From Lentibacillus amyloliquefaciens (GTDB lineage: Bacteria > Bacillota > Bacilli > Bacillales > Amphibacillaceae), in assembly GCF_001307805.1 (NCBI RefSeq), contig NZ_CP013862.1, positions 3,472,001 through 3,536,000 of the forward strand: a DNA stretch of 64,000 bases, in the 5' to 3' direction. The notes below the pieces were generated by a model. The model was given only the letters and a program-made list of their open reading frames with translations. It had not been told where the DNA came from and searched no databases. Within the stretch, counting starts at the first letter, position 1. The number at the start of each line of letters is the position of its first letter. The position numbers were made by a program, and so were the translations under genes. Positions 26,726 through 35,762 of the stretch are shown here, in pieces.

Positions 26726-27793
26726 AATTGCAATTATCCCGGGGGACGGGATTGGAAAAGAAGTGATGAAACAAGCTGTAAAGGTATTGGAAACGCTGGA
26801 ATCCGATTATGCGCTTGACGTGGATTACGATGTATTTGACTGGAGCAGTGATTATTATTTACAGCACGGTCGTATGCTCCCGGAAGACGGTCTTGAAAAG
26901 CTAAAAAACTATGATGCTATCTTATTCGGTGCAATTGGTGATAACCGGATTCCGGACGATGTCACAGTATGGGAGCTGATTATGCCGATTCGCAAAACTT
27001 TTGAACAGTATGTCAACTTCCGTCCTGTTAAACAGCTTAAAGGCATCAGCAGTCCGCTGGCCGATTCACGCAGCGGGGAGATCGATTTTGTTATTTTACG
27101 TGAAAATTCAGAGGGCGAATATTCAAATTCAGGCGGTTTGATGTTTCAGGGTCAGGAAAAAGAAATGGCCATTCAAAATGCAATTTTCACAAAGCACGGA
27201 ATAAAGAATATTGCCGAGTTTGCTTTTGAATATGCCCGTAAGCATCATTACAGTAAAGTCACCAGTGCAACAAAATCCAATGCAATCACACATACAATGA
27301 AATTCTGGGATAAAGAAGTCGGTAAAATAGCGGGAACTAACAGCGATATAGAGTACGAAAAAGTTTATGTTGATGCTTTAGCAGCAAAATTTGTCCAGCA
27401 ACCGGAGGAATTTCAGGTTGTATTGGCTTCAAACTTGTTCGGTGATATATTATCGGACTTGGGCTCCGCTGTTGCTGGGGGCTTGGTATCTCGCCTTCAG
27501 CAAACATCAATCCAAGCGGCGAGTACCCGTCCATGTTCGAACCGGTTCATGGGTCAGCTCCTGACATAGCGGGCAAAGGTTTGGCTAACCCAATTGCTCA
27601 AATTTGGTCACTTGCACTATTGCTTGATCATTTAGGCCGAACCGATTTACACGACCATATTCTAAAGGCGATTGAAAAACTTTTATCCGACAAATCCAAA
27701 GTGACGGAGGATATTGGCGGATCAGCCAGTACCGAAGAAACAGGGGATGCGTTAGTACAAATTTTGCATGATAACAAGGTGGGAATAACATGA
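26715..27793 (+). pseudogene. D-malate/tartrate-type decarboxylating dehydrogenase (candidate 3,3-dimethylmalate dehydrogenase), one frameshift
   Basis: Isopropylmalate/isocitrate dehydrogenase superfamily, D-malate (DmlA/TtuC) branch; about 359 residues if repaired. N-terminal IAIIPGDGIGKEVMKQAVKVL; then IRKTFEQYVNFRPVK, ILRENSEGEYSN and ATKSNAITHTMKFWD. The frame breaks at about 27484-27487: LFGDILSDLGSAVAGGL should continue GISPSANINPSGEYPSMFEP, which is found in the next frame once one G is restored (TTGGTATC to TTGGGTATC). The rest, to 27793, is intact. Family enzymes oxidise and decarboxylate (R)-2-hydroxy diacids with NAD. (R)-3,3-dimethylmalate from pantoate would fit. Sequencing error or true lesion is undecided. 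Confidence 0.8.
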
Positions 27794-28539
27794 CATTTAA
27801 AGATAAAACCATTGTCGTTGCCGGAGCCGGCGGCGGAATGGGAAAAGCAGTTGTTGAAACACTCCTCAAGGAAAATGCGAATGTTGTCGGCTGTGACTTG
27901 AATATTGCGTCGCTTGAGGAACTCAAAGGCGTTGATCAATTCATTGGAATCGAAGGGAATCTGCTTGATGAAGAAAAAGTAAAAACTGTTTTCAGTAAAG
28001 CAAAAGAAACGTTTGGCAAAATTGACGGGCTTGTTAATGCGGCCGGCATTGCCCAGAACTCGACCCCAATTGAGCAAGTTGATTTGAAAGAATGGTATAA
28101 AATTATCGATATTAATTTAACGATGACATTTTTAACCTGCCGGGAAGCTGCCGGTTATATGAAGGAACAAGGAGGCGGTTCGATTGTCAATATCGGCTCG
28201 GTTTCAGTGACCAGACCGAGGCCCGGTTTGCAGTCATATGTCGCTTCCAAAGGAGCAGTTGAATCGTTTACGAAAGCATTGGCAATAGAGTTGGCAGACA
28301 ACCGGATTAACGTGAACCTTCTTCACCCCGGTCCGAGTGACACGAACATGCTTGGTCAATTTGCCAAGGAGGGTGCTGACATTGAAAAAATGAAAGAGAC
28401 GGTTTTCAAAGATAGTGTGCCGCTCGGACGGCTTTTAAAACCTGAGGATATCGCAAGTTCTGTTAAATTTTTATTATCAGAAGGCGCTGGTATGGTAACC
28501 GGAAGTGTCTTTCATGTTGACGGGGGAAGGAATATTTGA
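27790..28539 (+). CDS. short-chain dehydrogenase/reductase, candidate pantoate 4-dehydrogenase
   Basis: 249 residues, classical SDR. Cofactor loop VVAGAGGGMGKAVVETLLKE, NAAGIA motif (LVNAAGIAQN), catalytic Ser in NIGSVSVT and Tyr-Lys in YVASKGAV, and the C-terminal GSVFHVDGG. The acidic residue at the end of beta-2 (VGCDLN) points to NAD rather than NADP. Starts with an ATGA overlap with the preceding gene, so it is translationally coupled. In the proposed pathway it would oxidise the primary alcohol of pantoate to 4-dehydropantoate; the substrate is inferred from the operon only. Confidence 0.8.
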   Translation: MTFKDKTIVVAGAGGGMGKAVVETLLKENANVVGCDLNIASLEELKGVDQFIGIEGNLLDEEKVKTVFSKAKETFGKIDGLVNAAGIAQNSTPIEQVDLKEWYKIIDINLTMTFLTCREAAGYMKEQGGGSIVNIGSVSVTRPRPGLQSYVASKGAVESFTKALAIELADNRINVNLLHPGPSDTNMLGQFAKEGADIEKMKETVFKDSVPLGRLLKPEDIASSVKFLLSEGAGMVTGSVFHVDGGRNI

Positions 28540-28558
28540 TGTTTGAGGAGGCATTTCG

Positions 28559-30001
28559 ATGGAAGCATTAAAAATGTATATTAATGGAAAATGGGAAGAC
28601 GGTCACGATAAAGGAACCATAAATGTCAATAATCCGTCCACCGGAGAAACGATGACAACGATCCCCCGGGGAAAAGAGGATGATGTCGATAGAGCGGTCA
28701 AAGCGGCTAAAGATACGTTTCGCAGTGCCGAATGGCGCCGTGTTAAGCCCTTCGAACGAGGACGAATCCTGTTTGGCGTAGCAGCACAAATTAAAGAAAA
28801 TCGGGATGAGTTGGCAAGGCTGGAATCGATGGATGTCGGCAAACCATTGACGCAGGGCTATGCTGATATCGATGCGGCAATCAGATATTTTGAATTTTAC
28901 GGCGGTGCCGCTGATAAAGTGATGGGTGACACGATACCAATCGAGGATGGGTTGATTGATTATGTGATCCGGGAACCAATTGGTGTAACAGCCCATATAG
29001 TACCGTGGAATTATCCGATTCAAATATTATCGCGGAGCGTGGCTGCAGCGATAGCGATGGGCAATACGGTTGTCGTTAAAAGCGCAGAAGACACGCCATT
29101 AACTGCAACCAAAATAGCTGAATACTTTGATCAGACAAGCTTGCCAAAAGGTGTCTTTAATCATGTGACGGGTTACGGGTATGAAGCAGGGGCAACTCTA
29201 TCATCTCATCCGCTGATCAATCATTTAACATTTACAGGCTCAGTCGGAACAGGAACGGCTGTTGCGAATGCTGCCACCTCGAATGTAGTGCCTGTAACGC
29301 TTGAGCTAGGAGGCAAATCACCAAACATTGTGTTTTCGGATTGTGATATCGATAAAGCGGTCGAGGGTGTTGTGAAAGCTATTATACAGAATGCCGGCCA
29401 GACATGTTCGGCCGGTTCAAGATTGTTGATTGAAGAATCGTTCAAGGAAACATTTTTGGATAAGTTAGTTGATCGCTTTAAAACACTATCGGTCGGACCT
29501 GCACTGGATGATCATGACCTTGGCCCGATTTTAAATCAAAAACAATTTGATCGGATTATGGAATTTATTTCATTGGCAGAGCGAGAAAGCACAGTGCTGA
29601 CCGGCGGTAGACGCGTGACATATGAACATTACGAAAACGCGTGTTATCTGGAGCCAACTGTTATTGATAACCTGCCGCTTGACAGCAAGGCTGCACAAGA
29701 AGAAATCTTTGGCCCGGTTCTGTCTGTGTTTACTTTCAAAGATGAGGAAGAAGCGATTGAAATGGCTAACAGTACTGACTATGGTCTTGTTACAGGCATT
29801 TGGACCAGAGACATCAATAAAGCCCATTTATTAATGAGCCGTATCGATTCAGGCCAGGTTTTCATTAATAATTATGGTGCCGGCGGCGGGGTCCAAATGC
29901 CGTTCGGCGGTTACAAGAAAAGCGGGTTCGGACGCGAAAAAGGCTGGATAGCTTTATACAATTATACACAGGTGAAGAATGTGGCAATTAAGTTTGATTA
30001 G
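28559..30001 (+). CDS. NAD-dependent aldehyde dehydrogenase, candidate 4-dehydropantoate dehydrogenase
   Basis: 480 residues, betaine-aldehyde-dehydrogenase-like ALDH. MYINGKWEDG N-terminus, VPWNYPIQILSRSVAAAIAMGNT, LELGGKSPNIVFSD with the catalytic Glu, NAGQTCSAGSRLLIEES with the catalytic Cys, and EEIFGPVLSVF. GAGGAGG precedes the ATG. Last gene of the operon, with a terminator ~87 nt downstream. In the proposed route it converts 4-dehydropantoate to 3,3-dimethylmalate, the substrate of the decarboxylating dehydrogenase. A generic ALDH function cannot be excluded. Confidence 0.8.
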   Translation: MEALKMYINGKWEDGHDKGTINVNNPSTGETMTTIPRGKEDDVDRAVKAAKDTFRSAEWRRVKPFERGRILFGVAAQIKENRDELARLESMDVGKPLTQGYADIDAAIRYFEFYGGAADKVMGDTIPIEDGLIDYVIREPIGVTAHIVPWNYPIQILSRSVAAAIAMGNTVVVKSAEDTPLTATKIAEYFDQTSLPKGVFNHVTGYGYEAGATLSSHPLINHLTFTGSVGTGTAVANAATSNVVPVTLELGGKSPNIVFSDCDIDKAVEGVVKAIIQNAGQTCSAGSRLLIEESFKETFLDKLVDRFKTLSVGPALDDHDLGPILNQKQFDRIMEFISLAERESTVLTGGRRVTYEHYENACYLEPTVIDNLPLDSKAAQEEIFGPVLSVFTFKDEEEAIEMANSTDYGLVTGIWTRDINKAHLLMSRIDSGQVFINNYGAGGGVQMPFGGYKKSGFGREKGWIALYNYTQVKNVAIKFD

Positions 30002-30087
30002 CCTGATGGTTGCATCAGATTTAACATATGGCCTGAAAAATGCTTGTGCAGCTGAAAAAAGTTAATAGGAAATGACTAAACCCTTAT

Positions 30088-30135
30088 AAAAAACTGTCCT
30101 GACGTCATTAAATATGACTTTCAGGGCAGTTTTTT
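30088..30135 (+). terminator. terminator of the yhdT-panF operon
   Basis: AAAACTGTCCTGA / TCAGGGCAGTTTTTT (about 30090-30102 and 30121-30135) with an 18-nt apical part. Apart from this and the cre-like site at 30360, nothing else is seen in the 378-bp gap 30002-30379. Confidence 0.8.
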
Positions 30136-30359
30136 ATGGAAGGTAAGGATAAATATGCTGAAAAGAAGTTGGACTGCCCGATCGGTTTTATAGTGCTTCG
30201 ACATCAAAATCATTCTTTAAATTGAATTAATAAAAGCGATCTGGTTTAAGGACTCCCGAAATAACATATTTAGTAAATGGTAACAAAATGTCAAAATTAA
30301 ATCGGCAATTCTGAACAATGTGTCTAATGCTAAAAACAATTTTAATGTTCATACTTATA

Positions 30360-30373
30360 TGTAAACGGATACA
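30360..30373 (+). promoter_or_regulatory. cre-like site just before the N-carbamoyl hydrolase gene
   Basis: TGTAAACGGATACA fits the looser cre pattern TGNAANCGNWNNCA but not the T at position 10 of the strict consensus. It is only 6 bp from the ATG used here, so either the start or the site is doubtful. Confidence 0.35.
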
Positions 30374-30379
30374 ATACGA

Positions 30380-31630
30380 ATGAGAGGGTGTTTAAAGATA
30401 AAACAACAAAAAGTACTTATCAATGGCGAACGCTTGCAAGATACGTTAGAAAAGTTTGCTGATTTTGGCCGTACGGACAATAATGGTGTAACGCGTTTAG
30501 CCTTAACAGAAGAGGATAAACAAGCAAGGAACCATTTCGAAAAATGCTGTGAAGAGTTGGGAATGGTAGTGAAAACAGATGATTTAGGTAATATATATGC
30601 CATTTTAGAAGGGATAGAAAACGAAAAGCCCCCAGTCGTTATTGGTTCTCATTTGGATTCCGTGAAGAAAGGAGGCCGTTTTGACGGGGTCTTAGGTGTC
30701 TTAGCAGGTTTGGAAGTCGTTCGTACGATGGTGGATCATGGTATTAAACCTCGGATTTCTGTTATGGTTGTGAATTTTACAAATGAGGAAGGTGCAAGAT
30801 TTGAACCTTCAATGATGTCCTCTGGAATCCTTTCAGGGAAGTTTGATAAAACTGATATGATGAACAAAACTGATTCTAAAGGCGTTACATTTGAAGAGGC
30901 GTTAAATTCCATTGGGTATGCAGGAGAAGAAAAAAATCGATTAAAGGAAGCTGAAGCATTTATAGAAATACATGTGGAACAAGGTCCTGTTCTTGAAGAG
31001 GAGTCTTTAAGCATAGGTGTCGTGGAAGGTGTGATGGGAATGGTTTGTTATGACATTGAAGTGACAGGTGAGTCTGATCACGCCGGTACGACACCTATGC
31101 ATAGACGAAAAGATGCATTATTTGCGACGAATAATTTAATCACAACAATCCGGGAGAAATTCCAAAATTTAGATCCTGCGCTTGTTTATACAGTAGGACG
31201 AATGAATGTGCAGCCGAACATACACACAGTGATTCCGAATAAAGTTTCCTTCACTATTGAGGCAAGACATCAAGACACACAAACAATTAAGCAGGTGGAG
31301 AAAGTTATAAAAGAGATTTCTGAAATGGTGAATAGTGAAGGTTGTAATGTGAAAACAACCAGGTTATGGGATAGGAATACAGTATGGTTCGATGAAAATG
31401 TAGTTGAATCAATGGAACAATCAACTGCTTCATTAAAATATCCATACAAACGAATGGTAAGCGGAGCCGGGCACGACGCCCAATTTATCGCAAATTATAT
31501 ACCAACCGGAATGATTTTTGTTCCAAGTGTGAATGGCAAGAGTCATTCTGAAGATGAGCTGACCACATGGAAAGACTGTGAAAAAGGTGTAAATGTTATG
31601 TTGGAAACGGTTTTATGGTTAAGTCATTAA
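30380..31630 (+). CDS. M20 zinc hydrolase, N-carbamoyl amino acid / allantoate amidohydrolase type
   Basis: 416 residues of the HyuC/AmaB/beta-ureidopropionase branch of M20. GVTRLALTEEDKQAR N-terminal motif, IGSHLDSVKKGGRFDGVLGVL (metal His/Asp), NFTNEEGARFEPSMMSSG (catalytic Glu pair), IEIHVEQGPVLE, GESDHAGTTPMHRRKDAL, and SGAGHDAQF near the C-terminus. Releases an amino acid from an N-carbamoyl compound, or ureidoglycolate from allantoate. N-carbamoyl-beta-alanine would feed the beta-alanine genes at 40-43 kb. The ATG at 30380 has no good ribosome site; GAGAGGGTG lies just inside the frame, so the true start may be a few codons later at a non-ATG codon. Confidence 0.8.
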   Translation: MRGCLKIKQQKVLINGERLQDTLEKFADFGRTDNNGVTRLALTEEDKQARNHFEKCCEELGMVVKTDDLGNIYAILEGIENEKPPVVIGSHLDSVKKGGRFDGVLGVLAGLEVVRTMVDHGIKPRISVMVVNFTNEEGARFEPSMMSSGILSGKFDKTDMMNKTDSKGVTFEEALNSIGYAGEEKNRLKEAEAFIEIHVEQGPVLEEESLSIGVVEGVMGMVCYDIEVTGESDHAGTTPMHRRKDALFATNNLITTIREKFQNLDPALVYTVGRMNVQPNIHTVIPNKVSFTIEARHQDTQTIKQVEKVIKEISEMVNSEGCNVKTTRLWDRNTVWFDENVVESMEQSTASLKYPYKRMVSGAGHDAQFIANYIPTGMIFVPSVNGKSHSEDELTTWKDCEKGVNVMLETVLWLSH

Positions 31631-31796
31631 GCATTACTTATGAATGAGATTAGAACACTAAACTTTAAGTTTGGAAACGCCTTACAACATACATTGACCA
31701 GAGTAAATATAATTTTTTTGATGGTGCCAATCAATCTTATAGGTGAAGACGGCATTTCATATTTACATCTTATTCATTTAAGGAAGGGGATAAATT

Positions 31797-32015
31797 ATGA
31801 AAAATAAGAAAAGTACGGTGTTTTTTCACGCAGCAGTCATCATTGGATTAATTATGTTAGAAACACCAATTGTATTATTGGCCAACAATATTGAACCAGT
31901 ATTTTTGGGGCTGCCTTTTTTAGTTTTTTGGGTATTATTTTGGTGGCTGTTCTGCACAATTATTTTTCTGATTGCTTACATAAAAAAATGGGGAAAGAAA
32001 AAATCTATTCGGTAG
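31797..32015 (+). CDS. DUF3311-like small membrane protein, symporter partner
   Basis: 72 residues with two hydrophobic helices (about 8-29 and 36-62), a positively charged C-terminus (KKWGKKKSIR) and the LETPIVLLANNIEPVFLGLPFLVFW pattern of DUF3311-type proteins. AAGGAAGGGG precedes the ATG. It ends 27 nt before an SSS symporter gene; such tiny proteins are regularly encoded upstream of SSS symporters and are thought to be accessory subunits. Analogous to YhdT-PanF in this same window. Confidence 0.75.
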   Translation: MKNKKSTVFFHAAVIIGLIMLETPIVLLANNIEPVFLGLPFLVFWVLFWWLFCTIIFLIAYIKKWGKKKSIR

Positions 32016-32042
32016 TTTAATGTTTTAATGGGAGGTACACTT

Positions 32043-33548
32043 ATGTCAGTCGGAGTATTTATTATTTTTCTATTTTTATTTATTCCATTGGTAGTTGGCT
32101 TTATAGCAGCTGCCAGATCAAACAATTCGAGCAGTGACTTTTTTATTCAAGGCAGAAATATGGGCTCTGTGGCTGCTTTTTTTACTGTTGCAGCTACATG
32201 GTGGAGTTCATTTGCTTTTTTAGGTTCGAATGCTTCATTTTATACGGAAGGACCAGTATATTTAACCGCCTTTGCATGGAATATTCTTTTTGGGTATCTG
32301 TACTACATAGTTGGAAAAAGAGTATGGTATCTGGGGAAAAAATTTGATTATGTTACGCCTTCCGATTTCATGGGTGACTTTTACGATAATGAAAAAGTTC
32401 GAATTATTGTCGGAGCAGTTGTCACTATTTTCACAATCCCTTATTTACAGATTCAATTAACTGGAGGCGCCTATCTTATAGAAGTTGCTTCAGGAGGGGT
32501 TATTCCTTTTTGGTTGGCGGCATTTCTATTTTACGCAGTTATAATTGTATACGTTTGGGTTGGTGGTATTAGAGCGATAGCCTGGACGGATATTATATAT
32601 GGCGCAATTTTATTTTTTGGTTTACTTTTCAGTGGTATTTATATATCCAACGCAGTAGGAGGACCGGTTTCCATGTTTAGTGAAATGCAGCGTTTGCATC
32701 CGGAGTTCCTGACCCTGCCTGGTCCAGATGGAACAGCTGGATTTTCATCATGGATTTCTTTGTGTATTGTCACTGCACTTGGTGCTCTTATGGGACCTCA
32801 ACTTTGGTTGCGTATGTATGCAGTCAAGGATGGTCAGCTATTTAATTTGATGCCATTTTTAATAGCCCTCGTAGCAGTTACTTATTTAGGTTCTGTTTTA
32901 ATAAGCTGGACAGGCGTTTTGGAGATGCCTGGAATTCAAAATGCAGACCAAGTTTTACCAATTATGGTTACGGAATACATGCCATTGGCCTTGGGTGCAT
33001 TGATTTTAGCTGGGGGAGCAGCAGCGGCAATGTCTACATCCAATAGTCAAATTCATGCAGTTTCAACTGTTATTACAAAGGATTTTTATCAAAGATATAA
33101 TAACCCCAAAGCTTCAGATAAAAAACTGACAAAAGTTTCGAGGTACGCCATCCTTATCTTCTCTATCATAGCTTACTTCATGGCACTATTTGTTCCAGGA
33201 GTTCTTGTTACGATAGGACTAGTCGCTTTTGGAGGGACAGCACAGCTTATTGTTCCGACATTGGGAGCTCTTTTTTGGAAAAGGTCTAACGCTAATGGTG
33301 CAATTTTTGGGTTAGTTGGTGGCGTTGGTATAACGTTGATCTTGACTTTTATACCTGGTTTAAACAGCCCGTTGGGTCTTAATCCTGCGATGTGGGGACT
33401 TGCACTTAATATCGTGCTGTTTATAGCGGTCAGTTTAGCTACTGCTCCAAGAAATGAAAAAGTAGTTGACAGATTTGATAAAGCGCTAACAGCATTTAAA
33501 AATGAGGAAGAAGGAACGCAGGAAGCAAATGAAGAGAAGGCTCTATAA
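32043..33548 (+). CDS. sodium:solute symporter (SSS family)
   Basis: 501 residues, about 13 membrane helices. SSS features: SSDFFIQGRNMG after TM1, ATWWSSFAFLGSNASFYTEGP, YVWVGGIRAIAWTDIIYG, and GGAAAAMSTSNSQIHAVSTVITKDFY in the Na+-site region. The ATG at 32043 is chosen because TGGGAGGT lies upstream; an in-frame ATG 15 nt earlier overlaps that site. Forms one unit with the DUF3311-like gene and probably the flanking M20 hydrolases. Substrate unknown; an N-acyl or N-carbamoyl amino acid is suggested by its neighbours. Confidence 0.83.
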   Translation: MSVGVFIIFLFLFIPLVVGFIAAARSNNSSSDFFIQGRNMGSVAAFFTVAATWWSSFAFLGSNASFYTEGPVYLTAFAWNILFGYLYYIVGKRVWYLGKKFDYVTPSDFMGDFYDNEKVRIIVGAVVTIFTIPYLQIQLTGGAYLIEVASGGVIPFWLAAFLFYAVIIVYVWVGGIRAIAWTDIIYGAILFFGLLFSGIYISNAVGGPVSMFSEMQRLHPEFLTLPGPDGTAGFSSWISLCIVTALGALMGPQLWLRMYAVKDGQLFNLMPFLIALVAVTYLGSVLISWTGVLEMPGIQNADQVLPIMVTEYMPLALGALILAGGAAAAMSTSNSQIHAVSTVITKDFYQRYNNPKASDKKLTKVSRYAILIFSIIAYFMALFVPGVLVTIGLVAFGGTAQLIVPTLGALFWKRSNANGAIFGLVGGVGITLILTFIPGLNSPLGLNPAMWGLALNIVLFIAVSLATAPRNEKVVDRFDKALTAFKNEEEGTQEANEEKAL

Positions 33549-33767
33549 AATGTACCTCTATTGGTTTCATCTTCATATTACAATGTTCGGAAAAGATCAG
33601 CTTCCAATGTTATGAATGAAAAGCTACGTCTTTCAATATTTTGTAGTAGAACGGAAACTAATAATTTACTCTGATAGAAATAAAAACTCACCAAGTAAGG
33701 AAAGGAAACTCTTGTCGCCTAACCCAAGTTAATGTGCCAGAACTATTCTAAAGAGGGAGAGAGTTTA

Positions 33768-34940
33768 ATGTCAGAAGAAAAAATGCTTTTAGAATTTATG
33801 GAAAAACATATTGATGAATTTATGGAAATGTTAAAGGAAGCCGTGACTTTAGAATCACCGACTGAAGGTAATAAGGAAGATCTTAAAAAATGCAGGGATT
33901 ATTTTGAAAGAAGTTTTTCAAAAATAGGTTTTAAATGCAATATTGTGCCAAGTAACGACGGTCGTTATGGGGACCATCTTCTAATGGAATTAGGAGAGGG
34001 TGATGAACAGGTTCTTTTTGTGGGTCACTATGATACTGTGTATGAAAAGGGAGCATTTGGGACCATGTGGGAACAAGAAGGTACGAAAGTATGGGGGCCA
34101 GGTGCATTTGATATGAAGGGTGGAAATGTACAGGTTTTTATGGTTGCAAAAGCACTAAAGGAGCTTGGCATGTTACCTGAAAACAAAAAAATTGTATTTT
34201 TGTTAACTTCTGATGAAGAAGCTGGAAGCCCCTCATCACACATGCATTATAAAGAGTTAGCGAAAAAGAGCAAAGCTTCCTTTGTTATGGAGCCCACTTT
34301 TGGAGATTATTCTGGTCTTTTGACAATCGGACGCTATGCTCGGGGGAACTATACATTTGTTGCAGAGGGGAAGCCAGCGCATTCCGGTCAAGAACCCGAA
34401 AAAGCTGAAAGTGGGTTAAAAGAACTGGCACAGCAGGCTATTTACCTGGAAAGCTTCACTGATCTGGAAAAGGGTGTAACAATCGCCTGTACTAGCTTAA
34501 ATAGCGGTAATGCTGGCTGGCCCACTGTACCAGGTGTTGGAGAGCTTACCATAGATGCCAGATTTTCATCAGCCGAAATCGCAAAAGAGTTCGATTCCCA
34601 GTTTCAAAATCTAAAGCCATATAACTCCGAGGTAAAAATAAGAACTAAGGGGGGGATAGAAAAACCGCCTTTTAATGAAAAAGATCCTGCTCACAAAGCC
34701 CTTTATGAGAGTGCCAAAAAGGTTGGAAAAAAGTTTGATTTGGAGATGGAAGGATTTGTAGGAAGAGCGGGAACTGACGGTAATTTCACTGCGTCTGTTG
34801 GCTCTCCAACTCTTGATGGTATGGGAATGAGTGGAGATTTCGCGCATCAGCCAGGTAAGGAATATATTAATACAGACGATATTGCTGTTAGAGGTGCTTT
34901 TGTAGCAAGTATGGTGCTTGAGGTTTTAAGAAATAAGTAA
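33768..34940 (+). CDS. M20-family peptidase, glutamate carboxypeptidase (CPG2)-like
   Basis: 390 residues. VGHYDTVYEKG (metal His and catalytic Asp), GPGAFDMKGGNVQ (bridging Asp), LTSDEEAGSPSS (catalytic Glu pair), VMEPTFG, GKPAHSGQEPEKA (dimerisation-domain His) and a C-terminal MSGDFAHQPGKEYIN His. Releases a C-terminal amino acid from an N-acyl or peptide substrate, probably in the cytosol as no signal peptide is seen. The ATG at 33768 follows GAGGGAGAGAG. It lies 219 bp after the symporter gene, in the same orientation. The exact substrate is unknown. Confidence 0.8.
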   Translation: MSEEKMLLEFMEKHIDEFMEMLKEAVTLESPTEGNKEDLKKCRDYFERSFSKIGFKCNIVPSNDGRYGDHLLMELGEGDEQVLFVGHYDTVYEKGAFGTMWEQEGTKVWGPGAFDMKGGNVQVFMVAKALKELGMLPENKKIVFLLTSDEEAGSPSSHMHYKELAKKSKASFVMEPTFGDYSGLLTIGRYARGNYTFVAEGKPAHSGQEPEKAESGLKELAQQAIYLESFTDLEKGVTIACTSLNSGNAGWPTVPGVGELTIDARFSSAEIAKEFDSQFQNLKPYNSEVKIRTKGGIEKPPFNEKDPAHKALYESAKKVGKKFDLEMEGFVGRAGTDGNFTASVGSPTLDGMGMSGDFAHQPGKEYINTDDIAVRGAFVASMVLEVLRNK

Positions 34941-35141
34941 TATATTGCGCTTAGCGCAGTATGGTAGTAAAACTTTATCATAAAAGATTATGAAATTGCT
35001 TCATGCCGGTGGGTAGTTCGATATTATATATTGTTGGAAGATGGTATTTTATGAATACGACTGTTAAAAAGGACATGTCAACATCATTGGAGACCTTCTG
35101 GACGACTTAAAAGAGAAAAGCGAAAGAAATCTTTAAAGGTG

Positions 35142-35409
35142 AATGGGTACGGGTATGGAGGTTTACAATTAGGACAGTTTTTTGGCGAAAACCAAAGAAT
35201 ATCTTTGCTTGAAGCTATTCGTATGTATACTATCAACGGTGTATATGCATCGTTCAAGAAGAATTAAAAGGTAGTATTGAACATGGAAAGTTAGCTGATA
35301 TGGTACTCTTTGACCGTTCTTTAATTAATGCAAAAAACAGATGATTTACTTGAAGCACAGGTGGAATGGACAATGGTTGATGGAGAATTTATTTATAGGA
35401 AAAAGTGAT
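35142..35409 (+). pseudogene. remnant of the C-terminal part of a YtcJ-like amidohydrolase
   Basis: Three frames joined in order give NGYGYGGLQLGQFFGENQ..., RISLLEAIRMYTINGVYASF, EEELKGSIEHGKLADMVLF and EAQVEWTMVDGEFIYRK. This is the well-known C-terminal pattern of amidohydrolases (SxxEAIRMYTIN, GSIxxGKLADMVLFD, VxxTxVDGExIY). At least two frameshifts, near 35252 and 35341, break it, and the N-terminal metal site is missing. An intact relative is at 52056-53642. It marks an eroded end of the AT-rich catabolic segment. Confidence 0.7.
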
Positions 35410-35762
35410 TGAAAGCATCAATCTACCAATGTCGTCAGTAGCATTTAATACCGTTGAGTAGATCACTTTTTATAGTTTACACGTCAGACTATATTTTAAT
35501 TTGACGCAAATTACGATCAGAGTACTTTATCATCTTTTCAATTTGAAAGATAGAAATGCGTGCTAAAGTTTGAAATTTGAAGATTTAAAACTATAAACGT
35601 AGATTCAGGATTAGATTGAAAACGCTTTAAAAATACTGATTTTATAAATTCAAGAATAAATATTGTGCTATTTTCTTCAATCTATTAAGCATAGACAGTA
35701 TCAATTCTATTATCTATTCTGGAATCTAAAAATATCACCTAATAAGTATGGGAGGTGAAACA
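35410..35762. other. AT-rich gap without a gene
   Basis: 353 bp with no coding signal. A near-cre TGAAAACGCTTTAA lies at 35617-35630 (one mismatch in the last three bases), 130 bp before the next small gene, and may control the symporter unit. Confidence 0.35.
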
